From contig DIBV01000003.1 in assembly GCA_002415085.1 (NCBI GenBank), positions 124,001 through 188,000 of the forward strand: a DNA stretch of 64,000 nucleotides. Reading direction: 5' to 3'. Origin of the DNA: Arsukibacterium sp. UBA5043 (GTDB lineage Bacteria; Pseudomonadota; Gammaproteobacteria; Enterobacterales; Alteromonadaceae). The notes under the pieces were generated by a model that made no database searches, was not told the origin of the DNA, and saw nothing but the letters and a program-made list of their open reading frames with translations. A program made the translations under genes and the position numbers. Below, one piece after another: positions 38,952 to 48,732 of this stretch (the stretch's first letter is position 1; every line of letters starts with the position of its first letter).

Positions 38952-41327
38952 ATGACGGTAAATGATCCGCATCTTGCGCGTGAGCAAGAAAAATACGACA
39001 ACCCCATCCCCAGCCGGGAGTTTATCCTGGAACATATCGAAAAGCGGCAACAACCGGCCTACTTCGATGAATTAGTTACCGAGCTAGGCCTGACAGATGA
39101 CGACGCCATCTTTGCCCTGAAAAAGCGCTTACGGGCAATGGAACGTGACGGTCAGCTTATTTTTACCAAGAGTAAACGCTATGGTCTGGTAGATCATATG
39201 GATTTGGTGAAAGGCGTAGTAATCGGCCATCGGGAAGGGTTTGGTTTTTTGAAGCTGGAACAGGGCGGGCCGGATTGGTATCTGCCCTATCATGAAATGC
39301 AGCGGGTTTTGCCGGGAGACAAGGTACTGGCTACCGCCGCAGCAATGAAAAGCAAAGATAAAATTGAAGCTCGCGTGGTACGGGTGCTCGAACCTCGTAC
39401 CGAGCCGGTGGTGGGCCGTTATTATAAAGATCATGCTGTGTGTGTGGTGGTGCCGGATGATCCGCGTATTACCCAGGATATTATGATCCCGGAGGGCGAG
39501 CAGGGTGCCGCACGCCATGGCCAGATAGTACTGGTAGAAATTACTCAGCGCCCCTCGAAGCGGGTTAGTGCGGTGGGTAAAGTGACTGAGGTATTGGGTG
39601 AGCATATGGCGCCCGGTATGGAAATTGAAGTCGCCATTCGCAATCATCAAATTCCACATGAATTCCCGCAGGCGGTGTTAGATCAAGTGTCTAAATACGG
39701 CGAGCAGGTTCCTGCAGAGGCGAAGCTGGGCCGGGTTGATTTGACTAAATTGCCACTGGTTACCATTGATGGTGAAGATGCCCGTGATTTTGACGATGCA
39801 GTTTATGCAGAAACCAAAGAAAATGGCGGCTGGAAACTGTGGGTTGCAATCGCTGATGTCAGTGCTTATGTCAAACCTGATACGCCACTGGATCGCAGCG
39901 CGTTGGAGCGTGGTAATTCGGTGTATTTCCCTGATCATGTGGTACCGATGCTGCCTGAAGCGTTGTCAAATGGCCTTTGCTCACTCAACCCGCATACTGA
40001 TCGTTTATGTTTTGTTGCCGAAATGCATATCAGTGCCAGTGGTAAACTGGAGAGTTATCAGTTTTATGAAGCCGTAATGCACTCTGCAGCACGGTTTACC
40101 TACAATAAAGTACACGCTATTTTGCAAGGCGATCCAGAACTTCGCAAGCAATATAACGCAAACCTGAACAATCTGGAAACCTTGTACAGTCTGTATAAAA
40201 AGTTGGCTAAAGTACGGGGCCAGCGCGGCGCAATCGAGTTTGAAACGGTAGAAACCCGGTTTGTTTTCAACAGCCACCGTAAGATTGAACAGATAGTACC
40301 GGTACATCGTAACGAGGCACATAAAATCATTGAAGAATGTATGATTATGGCTAACGTTGCTTCTGCCCGTTTTATTGAGAAACATGAGGCGCATGCGCTA
40401 TTTCGGGTGCACGAACGCCCCGACGGAGACCGCTTTGCTAACTTTAGGCGGTTCTTAGCAGAATTAGGTATTGAGGCAAATCTTTCCAGTGAGCCTACGC
40501 CATTGGAATTAACGCAGGTGTTAGCCAGCCTGGCGGACCGGCCTGATCGGGAACTGATTGAAACCACCATGCTGCGCTCAATGAAACAGGCTGTGTATCA
40601 GGGTGATAATCAGGGCCACTTTGGTCTGGCGCTGGAGGCGTATGCTCACTTTACCTCACCTATCCGCCGTTATCCGGATTTAGTATTGCATCGGGCCATT
40701 AAAGCGATTCTGGTTAAGCAAAATCTTAAAGTAAACGGTGAGCGCGCTTACAGCGAAAAAGAAATCAGCCATTTTGGCGAGCAGTGCTCGATGACTGAAC
40801 GCCGTGCCGACGATGCCACGCGTGAAGTATCTGACTGGTTAAAATGCGAATATATGCAGGACCATCTGGGCACCGAATTTGACGGCGTTGTGTCGACGGT
40901 CACCAATTTTGGTTTGTTTGTCCGGCTTAGCGATTTATATATAGAAGGCCTGGTACACGTCACCTCCTTGCAAAACGACTACTATCGGTTTGATGCGCAG
41001 CGCCAGGTATTACTTGGCGAACACAGCGGTGTCAGTTACCGGATGGGTGATCAGGTTAAGGTGAAAGTACTGGCGGTGAGTCTCGAGTCACGCAAAATTG
41101 ACCTGGCCGTGGTGGGTGAGCCTAAACATAATGTTTCAGGACGGGCGGTGAAAGCCAGCCGTAATGCTGCTTTTGCGGAGAAAGAGGCAAATACCGCTGG
41201 CGCATCCAGGCGTAGTGCAAAAGGTGCTGCTAAGTCCTCTGCCAAACCGGCAGCCAAAAAAGCGGATAAACCTAAAGCAGCGAAAAGTGCGGTTAAAAAA
41301 CCACGGCGCAAAGCTAAAAAATCTTAG
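38952..41327 (+). CDS. rnr: Ribonuclease R
   Basis: A 791-residue 3'-5' exoribonuclease that degrades structured RNA and works with tmRNA in quality control. Domains: N-terminal HTH (about 15-75), two cold-shock domains (about 80-240), the RNB catalytic domain (about 255-590) with the acidic site DGEDARDFDDAVY, then the S1 domain (about 640-725, FDGVVSTVTNFGLFVRL) and a lysine/alanine-rich basic tail (about 735-791). The organisation and length match E. coli RNase R (813). rlmB follows after 38 bp, as in E. coli. Confidence 0.97.
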   Translation: MTVNDPHLAREQEKYDNPIPSREFILEHIEKRQQPAYFDELVTELGLTDDDAIFALKKRLRAMERDGQLIFTKSKRYGLVDHMDLVKGVVIGHREGFGFLKLEQGGPDWYLPYHEMQRVLPGDKVLATAAAMKSKDKIEARVVRVLEPRTEPVVGRYYKDHAVCVVVPDDPRITQDIMIPEGEQGAARHGQIVLVEITQRPSKRVSAVGKVTEVLGEHMAPGMEIEVAIRNHQIPHEFPQAVLDQVSKYGEQVPAEAKLGRVDLTKLPLVTIDGEDARDFDDAVYAETKENGGWKLWVAIADVSAYVKPDTPLDRSALERGNSVYFPDHVVPMLPEALSNGLCSLNPHTDRLCFVAEMHISASGKLESYQFYEAVMHSAARFTYNKVHAILQGDPELRKQYNANLNNLETLYSLYKKLAKVRGQRGAIEFETVETRFVFNSHRKIEQIVPVHRNEAHKIIEECMIMANVASARFIEKHEAHALFRVHERPDGDRFANFRRFLAELGIEANLSSEPTPLELTQVLASLADRPDRELIETTMLRSMKQAVYQGDNQGHFGLALEAYAHFTSPIRRYPDLVLHRAIKAILVKQNLKVNGERAYSEKEISHFGEQCSMTERRADDATREVSDWLKCEYMQDHLGTEFDGVVSTVTNFGLFVRLSDLYIEGLVHVTSLQNDYYRFDAQRQVLLGEHSGVSYRMGDQVKVKVLAVSLESRKIDLAVVGEPKHNVSGRAVKASRNAAFAEKEANTAGASRRSAKGAAKSSAKPAAKKADKPKAAKSAVKKPRRKAKKS

Positions 41328-41365
41328 TTGCGGCAGATGACGATAATAATGAGAAATAATTAACA

Positions 41366-42097
41366 ATGAACGCAGATTTTGTATTTGGTATTCATGCCGT
41401 TAATGCCCTGCTGGAACGGGCACCGCAGGATATTTTAGAGCTGTTTATCATGAAGGATCGCGAAGATAAGCGGATGCAACCCCTTATTCAGCAGGCACGG
41501 CAAAACGGTATCTCTATTCAATTTTGCAACAGAAGAACCCTGGATGACATGGTCAGCGGCCAGCATCAGGGTATTGTTGCCAAAGCCCGCTTAGCCAGCA
41601 GCGGTAATGAAAGCGACCTGGCTACCTTATTGGAGCAAAAAGATAAGCCGTTTTTATTAGTGCTTGATGGCGTCACCGATCCGCATAACTTAGGCGCTAT
41701 TTTACGCAGTGCCGATGCCGCTGGCGTGCATGCCGTGATCTCACCCAAAGACCGTTCAGCAAAGTTAACGTCGGTCGTGCGTAAAGTTGCTTGTGGTGCG
41801 GCCGAAGCCGTGCCTTTTATTACCGTAACTAATTTAGCCCGTACCCTGCGCGAATTACAGGACGCCGGGGTATGGGTAGTCGGCGCTGCCGGCGAGACTG
41901 ACACGACGATTTATCAGGCAGACTTTAAAGGGCCATTAGCGTTGGTATTAGGCGCTGAAGGTGAGGGCCTGCGCCGGTTAACCCGGGAAACCTGTGACAG
42001 CCTGGTGAAAATTCCGATGTTTGGCTCTGTTTCCAGTCTCAATGTGTCTGTTGCTGCCGGGATCTGTCTATTCGAAGCAGTACGCCAGCGCAGTTAA
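41366..42097 (+). CDS. rlmB: 23S rRNA (guanosine-2'-O-)-methyltransferase RlmB
   Basis: A 243-residue SpoU-family methyltransferase for Gm2251 of 23S rRNA. The small N-terminal substrate domain begins FVFGIHAVNALLERAP; the SPOUT knot has LVLDGVTDPHNLGAILRSADAAG (motif 1), LVLGAEGEGLRRLT (motif 2) and IPMFGSVSSLNVSVAAGICLFE (motif 3). Length equals E. coli RlmB (243). Last gene before the rpsF operon, separated by a 165-bp leader region. Confidence 0.97.
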   Translation: MNADFVFGIHAVNALLERAPQDILELFIMKDREDKRMQPLIQQARQNGISIQFCNRRTLDDMVSGQHQGIVAKARLASSGNESDLATLLEQKDKPFLLVLDGVTDPHNLGAILRSADAAGVHAVISPKDRSAKLTSVVRKVACGAAEAVPFITVTNLARTLRELQDAGVWVVGAAGETDTTIYQADFKGPLALVLGAEGEGLRRLTRETCDSLVKIPMFGSVSSLNVSVAAGICLFEAVRQRS

Positions 42098-42205
42098 AAT
42101 GTTTCAACTAGTTTAGGTTATAAATTCTTTGCCGTATATTCTGCTTGTTATTTACCCGCTAACTCCGTAAAATACGCGACCTTCGGCCATACACTCACGT
42201 TCCTT

Positions 42206-42240
42206 GCCTCTATGCGAGCCCGGCCGAGCTCACCCGAGGC
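42206..42240 (+). promoter_or_regulatory. Candidate S6:S18 autoregulatory leader of rpsF
   Basis: A stem GCCTC/GAGGC (42206-42210, 42236-42240) enclosing an inner stem GAGC/GCTC (42216-42219, 42228-42231) with an asymmetric internal loop, ACCC on the 3' side, 22 bp before the rpsF ATG. The CCG next to the lower stem recalls the helix-22 mimic bound by S6:S18 in many bacteria. The helices are visible; the function is inferred. Confidence 0.45.
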
Positions 42241-42262
42241 TTACTAACCGTAAGGAGCTACA

Positions 42263-42658
42263 ATGCGTCATTACGAAATCGTTTTTATGGTTCACCCTGA
42301 TCAGAGTGAACAAGTGCCTGGCATGATTGAGCGTTACACTGGCTCTATCAAAGAAGCGGGCGGTACTATCCACCGTTTGGAAGATTGGGGTCGTCGTCAA
42401 CTGGCTTACCCAATCCAGAAACTGCACAAAGCACACTATGTGTTGCTTAACGTGGAAGCACCACAAACAGTGATTGATGAGCTGGAAACTAACTTCCGTT
42501 ACAACGATGCTGTATTACGTAACCTGATTATGCGCACTAACGGTGCCGTAGTTGAGCCATCACCAATGGCTAAGGTACGTGAAGAGCGTTCACGTGACGA
42601 GCGTCCTCGTGACCGTGCTCCTCGTGAATCAGAAGAGCAGGTAGAAAACGAAGAGTAA
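42263..42658 (+). CDS. rpsF: 30S ribosomal protein S6
   Basis: A 131-residue S6. [24 protein letters not shown], then [26 protein letters not shown] with the S18-binding surface, and [15 protein letters not shown]. The acidic/basic tail ([19 protein letters not shown]-like) corresponds to the region that RimK modifies with glutamates in E. coli, and ends in glutamates. TAAGGAG precedes the ATG. priB follows after 5 bp. Confidence 0.97.
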   Translation: MRHYEIVFMVHPDQSEQVPGMIERYTGSIKEAGGTIHRLEDWGRRQLAYPIQKLHKAHYVLLNVEAPQTVIDELETNFRYNDAVLRNLIMRTNGAVVEPSPMAKVREERSRDERPRDRAPRESEEQVENEE

Positions 42659-42663
42659 GTTTG

Positions 42664-42969
42664 ATGGACAATATCATCGTGCTTAGCGGTGCCGTATGCC
42701 GGCACCCTGAACGCAGTGAGAGTCCGGCGGGTATCCCGCACACTGTTATCACTATTGAACATCGCAGTAACCAGCAGGAAGCCGGCTTAAACCGTCAGGC
42801 TTATGTCAGGATGCAAGCAGTGTTAAGTGGCACAGTGTTACATCAGCAAGCTCAAACTTTGACGTTGGGTAGCATGGTAAAGGTCAGCGGGTTTTTAAAC
42901 CGGCACCAGAACCGCAGTGGTCAGGCAAAACTGGTACTGCACGCCCAGCAGATTGAACAAATAAGTTAG
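42664..42969 (+). CDS. priB: Primosomal replication protein N (PriB)
   Basis: A 101-residue OB-fold single-stranded DNA-binding protein that helps PriA restart replication forks. [38 protein letters not shown] and [32 protein letters not shown] follow the PriB pattern. I use the ATG at 42664 rather than the TTG just before it. It lies between rpsF and rpsR, its usual place in gammaproteobacteria. Confidence 0.95.
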   Translation: MDNIIVLSGAVCRHPERSESPAGIPHTVITIEHRSNQQEAGLNRQAYVRMQAVLSGTVLHQQAQTLTLGSMVKVSGFLNRHQNRSGQAKLVLHAQQIEQIS

Positions 42970-42980
42970 GAGACAGACAA

Positions 42981-43208
42981 ATGTCACGTTTTTTCCGTCG
43001 CCGTAAATTCTGCCGTTTTTCTGCAGAAGGCACTGTAGAGATTGATTACAAAGATACCGCTGTTCTGAAGAACTATGTTACAGAAAGCGGCAAAATCGTA
43101 CCTAGCCGTATTACTGGTACCAGCGCTAAGTATCAGCGTCAGCTGGCTCGTGCTATCAAGCGCGCTCGCTACCTGGCCTTGTTGCCGTACAGCGACTCAC
43201 ACAGCTAA
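42981..43208 (+). CDS. rpsR: 30S ribosomal protein S18
   Basis: A 75-residue S18, nearly the E. coli sequence: [53 protein letters not shown] and YLALLPYSD. The cysteine of RRRKFC marks it as the C+ (zinc-type remnant) form. AGGAGA precedes the ATG; it lies 11 bp after priB and forms a platform with S6 in the 30S subunit. Confidence 0.98.
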   Translation: MSRFFRRRKFCRFSAEGTVEIDYKDTAVLKNYVTESGKIVPSRITGTSAKYQRQLARAIKRARYLALLPYSDSHS

Positions 43209-43226
43209 TACAGAAGGGGTATAAGT

Positions 43227-43679
43227 ATGCAAGTAATTCTGTTAGACAAAGTCTCAAACCTTGGTGGTTTAGGTGACAATGTTACTGTTAAGTCTGGTTA
43301 TGCTCGTAACTTCTTATTCCCACAGGGTAAAGCAGTTCCGGCTAACAAAGCTAACACCGAAAAGTTTGAACAGCGTCGCGCTGAATTAGAAGCCAAGTTG
43401 GCTGCTGATTTAGCTGCCGCTAACGACCGCGCTGCTAAGCTGGCAGAGCTGGCTGAAGTGACTATCGCTTCTAAAGCCGGTGATGAAGGTAAGCTGTTCG
43501 GTTCAGTAGGTACCCGCGATATCGCAGATGCCATTACTGAAGCTGGCGTTAAAGTGACTAAAGCTGAAGTGAAGTTACCAAATGGTACTTTACGTGAAAC
43601 TGGCGAGTTCGATATCGATCTGCAGTTGCACGCTGAAGTAGTAGCGACCGTTAAAGTTGTTATTATTGCAGAAGCTTAA
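43227..43679 (+). CDS. rplI: 50S ribosomal protein L9
   Basis: A 150-residue L9. The N-terminal domain has [30 protein letters not shown] and PQGKAVPA, then the long connecting helix (about 40-75, rich in Ala/Glu/Lys) and the C-terminal domain with [16 protein letters not shown] and [15 protein letters not shown]. Length equals E. coli (149). Last gene of the rpsF operon. Confidence 0.98.
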   Translation: MQVILLDKVSNLGGLGDNVTVKSGYARNFLFPQGKAVPANKANTEKFEQRRAELEAKLAADLAAANDRAAKLAELAEVTIASKAGDEGKLFGSVGTRDIADAITEAGVKVTKAEVKLPNGTLRETGEFDIDLQLHAEVVATVKVVIIAEA

Positions 43680-43686
43680 GGCTATT

Positions 43687-43709
43687 GGCGCACTGCCTTG
43701 CAGTGCGCC
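43687..43709 (+). terminator. Stem-loop after the rpsF operon
   Basis: Perfect GGCGCACTGC/GCAGTGCGCC (43687-43696, 43700-43709) with loop CTT, 8 bp after rplI. No immediate T run (a T-rich stretch begins near 43731), so it is a terminator or 3' stabilising hairpin. The rest of the gap to dnaB shows nothing definite. Confidence 0.5.
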
Positions 43710-43848
43710 ATCCTGTTATTCCGGACACCCTCTTTTTTGTTTTTCTTCCAGCCTGCTCCACTTGTTTTAAAAAAATCCTCAACGTTGCTTTTTATTCTGC
43801 CGCTTGCAAGGTAGCATTGCACAGTTATTTCCAACTCTGTCAGGTGTT

Positions 43849-45234
43849 ATGAGCAGTAATAAAGACAAGCAGGTCGCCGGCCTGAAAATGCCCCCGCACT
43901 CTATCGAAGCTGAGCAATCTGTGCTGGGCGGTTTAATGCTGGATAATCAGGCCTGGGACCGGGTGTCAGAAAAAGTGGTGGAGCAGGATTTTTACCTGCG
44001 CTCACACCGCTTTATTTTCAGTGCCATGGCCAGAATTGCCGAAGCGAATCAGCCAATTGATTTAATAACTGTTTCCGAAGCCTTAGAAGCAAACCAGCAA
44101 TTAGACGATATTGGCGGCTTTGCTTATTTAGGTGAAATAGCTAAAAACACGCCTAGCGCTGCCAATATTATGGCGTATGCCGATATCGTGCGTGAGCGCG
44201 CTGTGGTGCGCGATATGATAGCCGTGGCCCATGACATTGCCGATGCGGGTTATGATACCCAGGGTCGCACGTCAGCAGAGCTGTTAGATTTTGCCGAGAG
44301 TAAGGTGTTTAAAATTGCCGAGCAGCGGGCCAACGCCAATGAAGGCCCGGAGCCGATTAATAATATTCTGGCAAAAACTATCGATAAAATTGATGCCTTG
44401 TTCCGCTCACCACAAACCGGTATTACCGGTTTGTCTTCCGGCTATATGGATCTGGATAAGATGACCAACGGCTTTCAGCCATCCGATTTAATTATCGTCG
44501 CCGCCCGACCGTCGATGGGTAAAACCACCTTTGCCATGAACCTGTGTGAACATGCGGCTATTACCAGCGACAAGCCGGTACTGATATTCAGCCTCGAGAT
44601 GCCCTCTGATCAGATTATGATGCGGATGCTGGCCTCACTTGGCCGGATTAACCAGACTAAGGTACGCACTGGCCAGCTGGAAGATGAAGACTGGGCGCGG
44701 TTATCCTCCGCCATTGAGCTGTTAAACAGCAAAGGCAAGATGTATATCGATGATGCTTCTGGTCTTACCCCGACCGAAGTGAGGTCTCGTGCAAGACGGG
44801 TCGCGCGTGAGCATGGTGGCCTGAGTATGATCATGGTCGACTATTTACAGTTAATGACCGTGCCGGGCTTAAGTGAAAACCGAACCCTGGAAATTGCTGA
44901 AATTTCCCGCTCGTTAAAATCGTTGGCCAAAGAGCTGAAAGTGCCGGTTATTGCCTTATCGCAGCTAAACCGTGGTCTGGAACAACGGGCCGATAAACGG
45001 CCGGTTAACTCGGATTTACGGGAGTCGGGCTCAATAGAGCAGGACGCCGATTTAATCATGTTCATTTATCGCGACGAGGTGTACCACGAAGACAGTGCCG
45101 AAAAGGGCCTGGCCGAAATTATCATCGGTAAGCAGCGTAATGGGCCCATCGGTAAAGTGCGATTAACCTTCCATGGCCATTTCTCACGCTTTGATAACTA
45201 TGCTGGCAGTGCCCGCTTTGAGGATGAGTATTAA
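43849..45234 (+). CDS. dnaB: Replicative DNA helicase DnaB
   Basis: A 461-residue hexameric helicase that unwinds DNA at the fork. N-terminal domain PPHSIEAEQSVLGGLMLDN; RecA-like C-terminal domain with Walker A ARPSMGKTTFAMN (about 222), Walker B MIMVDYLQLM (about 325), SQLNRGLEQRADKRP and DLRESGSIEQDADLIMFIYRDE. I use the ATG at 43849 (MSSNKDKQ); the frame is open 15 codons further upstream. No intein. The stop overlaps alr (TAATG). Confidence 0.97.
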   Translation: MSSNKDKQVAGLKMPPHSIEAEQSVLGGLMLDNQAWDRVSEKVVEQDFYLRSHRFIFSAMARIAEANQPIDLITVSEALEANQQLDDIGGFAYLGEIAKNTPSAANIMAYADIVRERAVVRDMIAVAHDIADAGYDTQGRTSAELLDFAESKVFKIAEQRANANEGPEPINNILAKTIDKIDALFRSPQTGITGLSSGYMDLDKMTNGFQPSDLIIVAARPSMGKTTFAMNLCEHAAITSDKPVLIFSLEMPSDQIMMRMLASLGRINQTKVRTGQLEDEDWARLSSAIELLNSKGKMYIDDASGLTPTEVRSRARRVAREHGGLSMIMVDYLQLMTVPGLSENRTLEIAEISRSLKSLAKELKVPVIALSQLNRGLEQRADKRPVNSDLRESGSIEQDADLIMFIYRDEVYHEDSAEKGLAEIIIGKQRNGPIGKVRLTFHGHFSRFDNYAGSARFEDEY

Positions 45235-46325
45235 TGTCACGGCGGCCGGTAGCCCAGATAAATCTGGCGGCGCTTGCTCATAATTTGCGACGGGTACAGC
45301 AATTGGCACCGGCCAGTAAAGTGTTGGCAGTACTCAAGGCCAATGCTTATGGACATGGCCTGGTACGGGTGGCTCAGGCCTTAGCTGAAGCCGATGCGTT
45401 TGCTGTGGCGAGAATTGATGAAGCGTTGGCCTTGCGTACTGCAGGTGTTGTTAAACCGATAGTATTGCTGGAAGGCTTTTACGAAGCTGCGGAGTTACCC
45501 GTTTTGCTGGCTAATAATCTGCAGACCGTGGTACACAACGAATTGCAGTTGCAAGCACTGGAGCAAGCCGAATTAGAGGGCCAGCTTAAAATCTGGTTAA
45601 AAATTGATACTGGCATGCATCGGCTGGGTGTTGCGCCGGAACAATTTGCTGAATTTTACCGTCGTTTATGGCAGTGCTCTGCAGTTCAGCCAGGCATTCG
45701 GATAATGAGCCACTTTAGTTGTGCTGATTTCCCTGGCTCAGCAGAGACCGTGCAACAATTAACATTATTTAAGCAGCTGTGTGCTGACAAGGCTGAGCAA
45801 CAAAGTCTGGCCAATAGTGCAGCGATTATCAGCTTGCCACAAAGCCATGGTGACTGGGTGCGGCCAGGCTTAATGCTACATGGCATTTCGCCGCTGCCAC
45901 AACAACATGGTCAGCTGCATTTACTGCAACCTGTCATGCGCTTAAGCAGCAGATTGATTGCTATGCGGCAGGTTAAGCAAGGCGAAACCGTAGGTTATGG
46001 TGGCCACTGGCGAGCGTCAACTGCGACCTGGATCGGTGTTATTGCCATTGGTTATGGTGATGGTTATCCTCGTCATGCCAGAAACAATACCCCAGTATGG
46101 CTGGAAGGGCGGGAAGTAAAGCTGGTTGGCCGGGTATCAATGGACATGATTACGGTAGATTTAGGTCAGAGCCCCACTGAAAATCTTGGCGCCGAAGCAG
46201 TACTATGGGGCCCGGAGTTGGCAATTGAGCGAGTGGCTGAATGCGCTGATACTATTCCTTATGAGCTGCTTTGCAATATTACGCCACGAGTTGATTATCA
46301 GTATGTTACAAACGTAGCAAACTGA
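45234..46325 (+). CDS. alr: Alanine racemase
   Basis: A 363-residue PLP enzyme making D-alanine for peptidoglycan. The PLP lysine is in VLAVLKANAYGHG (about 35), TGMHRLG and the second catalytic tyrosine region (GYGDGYPRHA, about 264) are present, and VGRVSMDMITVDLG is the conserved C-terminal strand. dnaB-alr is the E. coli order; the ATG uses the last base of the dnaB stop, so translation is coupled. Length fits (E. coli 359). Confidence 0.96.
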   Translation: MSRRPVAQINLAALAHNLRRVQQLAPASKVLAVLKANAYGHGLVRVAQALAEADAFAVARIDEALALRTAGVVKPIVLLEGFYEAAELPVLLANNLQTVVHNELQLQALEQAELEGQLKIWLKIDTGMHRLGVAPEQFAEFYRRLWQCSAVQPGIRIMSHFSCADFPGSAETVQQLTLFKQLCADKAEQQSLANSAAIISLPQSHGDWVRPGLMLHGISPLPQQHGQLHLLQPVMRLSSRLIAMRQVKQGETVGYGGHWRASTATWIGVIAIGYGDGYPRHARNNTPVWLEGREVKLVGRVSMDMITVDLGQSPTENLGAEAVLWGPELAIERVAECADTIPYELLCNITPRVDYQYVTNVAN

Positions 46326-46346
46326 AACAGGCGTCTGCTACAGGGG

Positions 46347-46811
46347 CTATTTATCAAAACTAACTTCAATATGCACTTTGCCAAATTCTGAATCGAAAGG
46401 CATTAAAATAGTTGGGCCCTCACATTTATGCGTAATAGTGTGAGCTTTACCCGACACGACTATCGGTGTTGCCATCGAAAACTCGTAGCCTTTATCGCCT
46501 AAAATACGTTTGGCACCACCGGTGACCATATTGGTTATCTCACCCACCATATCGGTAACATCGGCATTAATGGTTTGAGGCTTTTCACCCAGCATCCGGT
46601 ACATCACTTCTAATGCCAGATTTTCTTCAAAACTGACTGAAAAAGAGCCTTTTATATCGGTACCAACCATGCCAATTAACCCTGACACATCTCCACGTGC
46701 TATTTCGTCTTTCTTTATTCGAGGCTGACCCGGCACAATGGTGGTATTAGCCATCGTTGCTAAAACATTAACAAGAGAAGAAAGAAACGGGTTTATATAC
46801 TCAACATTCAT
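46347..46811 (-). CDS. CheX-type phosphatase-like protein
   Basis: A 154-residue protein of the CheX/CheC/FliY superfamily (PF13690). The hallmark E-x2-N of the phospho-CheY phosphatases is present in DMVGEITNMVTGGAK (about residue 91), after the beta-strand KGSFSVSFEENLALEVMYRMLG. Such proteins dephosphorylate CheY or other receivers. It is convergent with alr, and no che genes are in the window, so its client is unknown; receivers in this window at 51531-53702 and 54822-57056 are some kilobases away. Confidence 0.8.
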   Translation of the reverse strand: MNVEYINPFLSSLVNVLATMANTTIVPGQPRIKKDEIARGDVSGLIGMVGTDIKGSFSVSFEENLALEVMYRMLGEKPQTINADVTDMVGEITNMVTGGAKRILGDKGYEFSMATPIVVSGKAHTITHKCEGPTILMPFDSEFGKVHIEVSFDK

Positions 46812-46916
46812 GGAGCGCGCCTGTTAGTTGTTCGATGGATTATTCCAGCAAGCCATTATAAGATTAGGAGAAATTGAATGATCCTACAAGCCAGCTGATG
46901 ACTTTACTATAGTTTA

Positions 46917-47354
46917 TCAAACTTGCTGGCATTTATGACAAAAACCATGGGCTTCAATGGTCTGGTGCTTAATTTGAAAACCCTGTTTCTTGGCAAGGGT
47001 ACCAAACTCCTGTTGCAAGACGTCAGAATGTAATTCGTTAACGCTGCCGCATTTGTCACAGATCAGTAACTGAGCCGGATGGTGATGGCCAAAGTGGTGG
47101 CACAACATAAAGGCGTTGCTGGATTCAATTTTATGAATAAACCCCTGTTCGGTTAAAAACTCAAGTGCACGATAAATAGTGGCGGGTTTTGCGGCTGGCT
47201 CGGTCAGTTTTAATCGCTCCAGCAAGTCATAAGCTCCCATGCCGCCGTCAGTCTCAGCCATTAACCGAAACACTTTTTCCCGGATAGAGGTAAAGCGCGC
47301 GCCATTCTTATCACAAATGATTTTAGCCCGGCTTACTAATAATTCTGTCGACAT
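46917..47354 (-). CDS. zur: Zinc uptake regulator Zur (Fur family)
   Basis: A 145-residue Fur-family repressor. Features typical of Zur rather than Fur: GAYDLLERLKLTEPAAKPATIYRALEFLTEQGFIHKIES, FMLCHHFGHHHPAQLLICDKCGSVNELH with structural-zinc cysteines, and IEAHGFCHKCQQV at the end. I start at the ATG at 47354 (MSTELLV); the frame is open upstream to 47420. It should repress zinc uptake genes at boxes such as 20242-20254. Divergent from dusA. Confidence 0.9.
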   Translation of the reverse strand: MSTELLVSRAKIICDKNGARFTSIREKVFRLMAETDGGMGAYDLLERLKLTEPAAKPATIYRALEFLTEQGFIHKIESSNAFMLCHHFGHHHPAQLLICDKCGSVNELHSDVLQQEFGTLAKKQGFQIKHQTIEAHGFCHKCQQV

Positions 47355-47534
47355 ACTAAATATGATCTCATGGCAACACCGGCTCGCAGTGTAGCATAAT
47401 GCTATGTAACTTCCACGCAAAGTACATGCTGATAATTATCCGATGGCGGTCATTTCTGTCAGCTAATGCTGTACAATATGGCGCTAAATAATCTATGGCT
47501 TACTGCAGGTACAAGACTATTGGCTATTCACTCT

Positions 47535-48530
47535 ATGGATCATAAATTCTCTGTCGCCCCAATGCTGGACTGGACCGATAAGCATTGCCGCTACTTTCAC
47601 CGCTTGATGACAAAGCATGCGGTATTGTATACAGAAATGGTCACCACGGGCGCCCTGATCCATGGTAAAGGCGATTACCTTGCCTTCAATGAGCAGGAGC
47701 ATCCGCTGGTATTGCAGCTAGGTGGCTCTAATCCGGCAGAAATGGCCCAGTGTGCCAAAATGGCTGAGCAGCGAGGATATGACGCGGTTAATATTAATGT
47801 CGGCTGCCCGTCGGACCGGGTACAAAACGGCATGTTTGGTGCGTGTTTGATGGCAAAACCTGAGTTGGTAGCCAACTGCGTTAGCGCGATGTTGGATAAA
47901 GTATCGATCCCGGTGACCGTAAAAAGCCGGATTGGGATTGATGAGCTCGACAGCTACCAATTTTTAACCGACTTTGTCGGGACTATTGCAGATGCCGGAT
48001 GTCAGCAGTTTATTGTGCATGCGAGGAAGGCATGGTTAAAAGGCTTAAGTCCAAAAGAGAATCGCGAGATACCAGAATTGGACTATCCGAGGGTACACCA
48101 ACTTAAAAAAGATTTCCCCCGGTTGGATATCAGTATCAATGGTGGCATCAAAACGCTGGATGACGTTACATATCAGCTTAGCCTGGTAGATGGGGTAATG
48201 GTAGGCCGTGAAGCTTACACCAACCCCTATCTGCTAAGTAAGGTTGATCACTTTATCTATGATGATGTGTCTCAGGCATTGAGTCAGCACGAATTGGTGC
48301 GGGCGATGCTACCCTACATTAAACAGCAGATGCAGCAAGGAGCGCGATTCTGGCATATTGCCCGCCATATGCTGGGCTTGTTTCAGGGGCTGCCAGGTGC
48401 CCGTCAGTGGCGACGACATTTAAGTGAAAACGGCCATAAGGCTGAGTCAGGGCCTGAGGTATTGCTGCAGGCGTTGGCGTTTGTTCCTGAAAATATAGCA
48501 CCAGGCAGAACAGTTGAAACAGCGAGCTGA
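47535..48530 (+). CDS. dusA: tRNA-dihydrouridine synthase A
   Basis: A 331-residue FMN enzyme (DusA makes D20/D20a in E. coli). [45 protein letters not shown]-type strand ([13 protein letters not shown]), [21 protein letters not shown] with the catalytic cysteine, and [18 protein letters not shown]. coli DusA has 330 residues, which favours the ATG at 47535. ATGs at 47466 and 47478 are in frame, but a possible -10 (TACAAT, 47472-47477) overlaps them. No start has a good ribosome-binding site. Divergent from zur, a frequent pairing in gammaproteobacteria. Confidence 0.93.
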   Translation: MDHKFSVAPMLDWTDKHCRYFHRLMTKHAVLYTEMVTTGALIHGKGDYLAFNEQEHPLVLQLGGSNPAEMAQCAKMAEQRGYDAVNINVGCPSDRVQNGMFGACLMAKPELVANCVSAMLDKVSIPVTVKSRIGIDELDSYQFLTDFVGTIADAGCQQFIVHARKAWLKGLSPKENREIPELDYPRVHQLKKDFPRLDISINGGIKTLDDVTYQLSLVDGVMVGREAYTNPYLLSKVDHFIYDDVSQALSQHELVRAMLPYIKQQMQQGARFWHIARHMLGLFQGLPGARQWRRHLSENGHKAESGPEVLLQALAFVPENIAPGRTVETAS

Positions 48531-48556
48531 ATAGAGCATGAAGATTTTGACCAATT

Positions 48557-48580
48557 AAGTGGTTAATTTTGCCACTTTTT
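48557..48580 (+). terminator. Weak dusA terminator
   Basis: AAGTGG (48557-48562), 9-base loop, CCACTT (48572-48577) then TTT, 26 bp after the dusA stop. Short stem, so tentative. The remainder of 48581-48732 is A/T-rich leader with no gene. Confidence 0.5.
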
Positions 48581-48732
48581 GGTTTCCAGATTGTCAGTAG
48601 TAAATTCAGGATTTTCATATTGAATTAAAGTTGTTATAAATCAGCATTATAGATTTCATTTAAAGTTGGCATAAGCTTTGTAATAGGTAGGTTGTAGTAT
48701 CAACTTAATTAATTATTATGAAGGAATATAAA

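Noticed and set aside
47392-47404. Small palindrome TAGCATAATGCTA between zur and dusA
   Set aside because: It does not match the Zur core, and a 6-bp half-site of this kind can arise by chance; kept only as a note.
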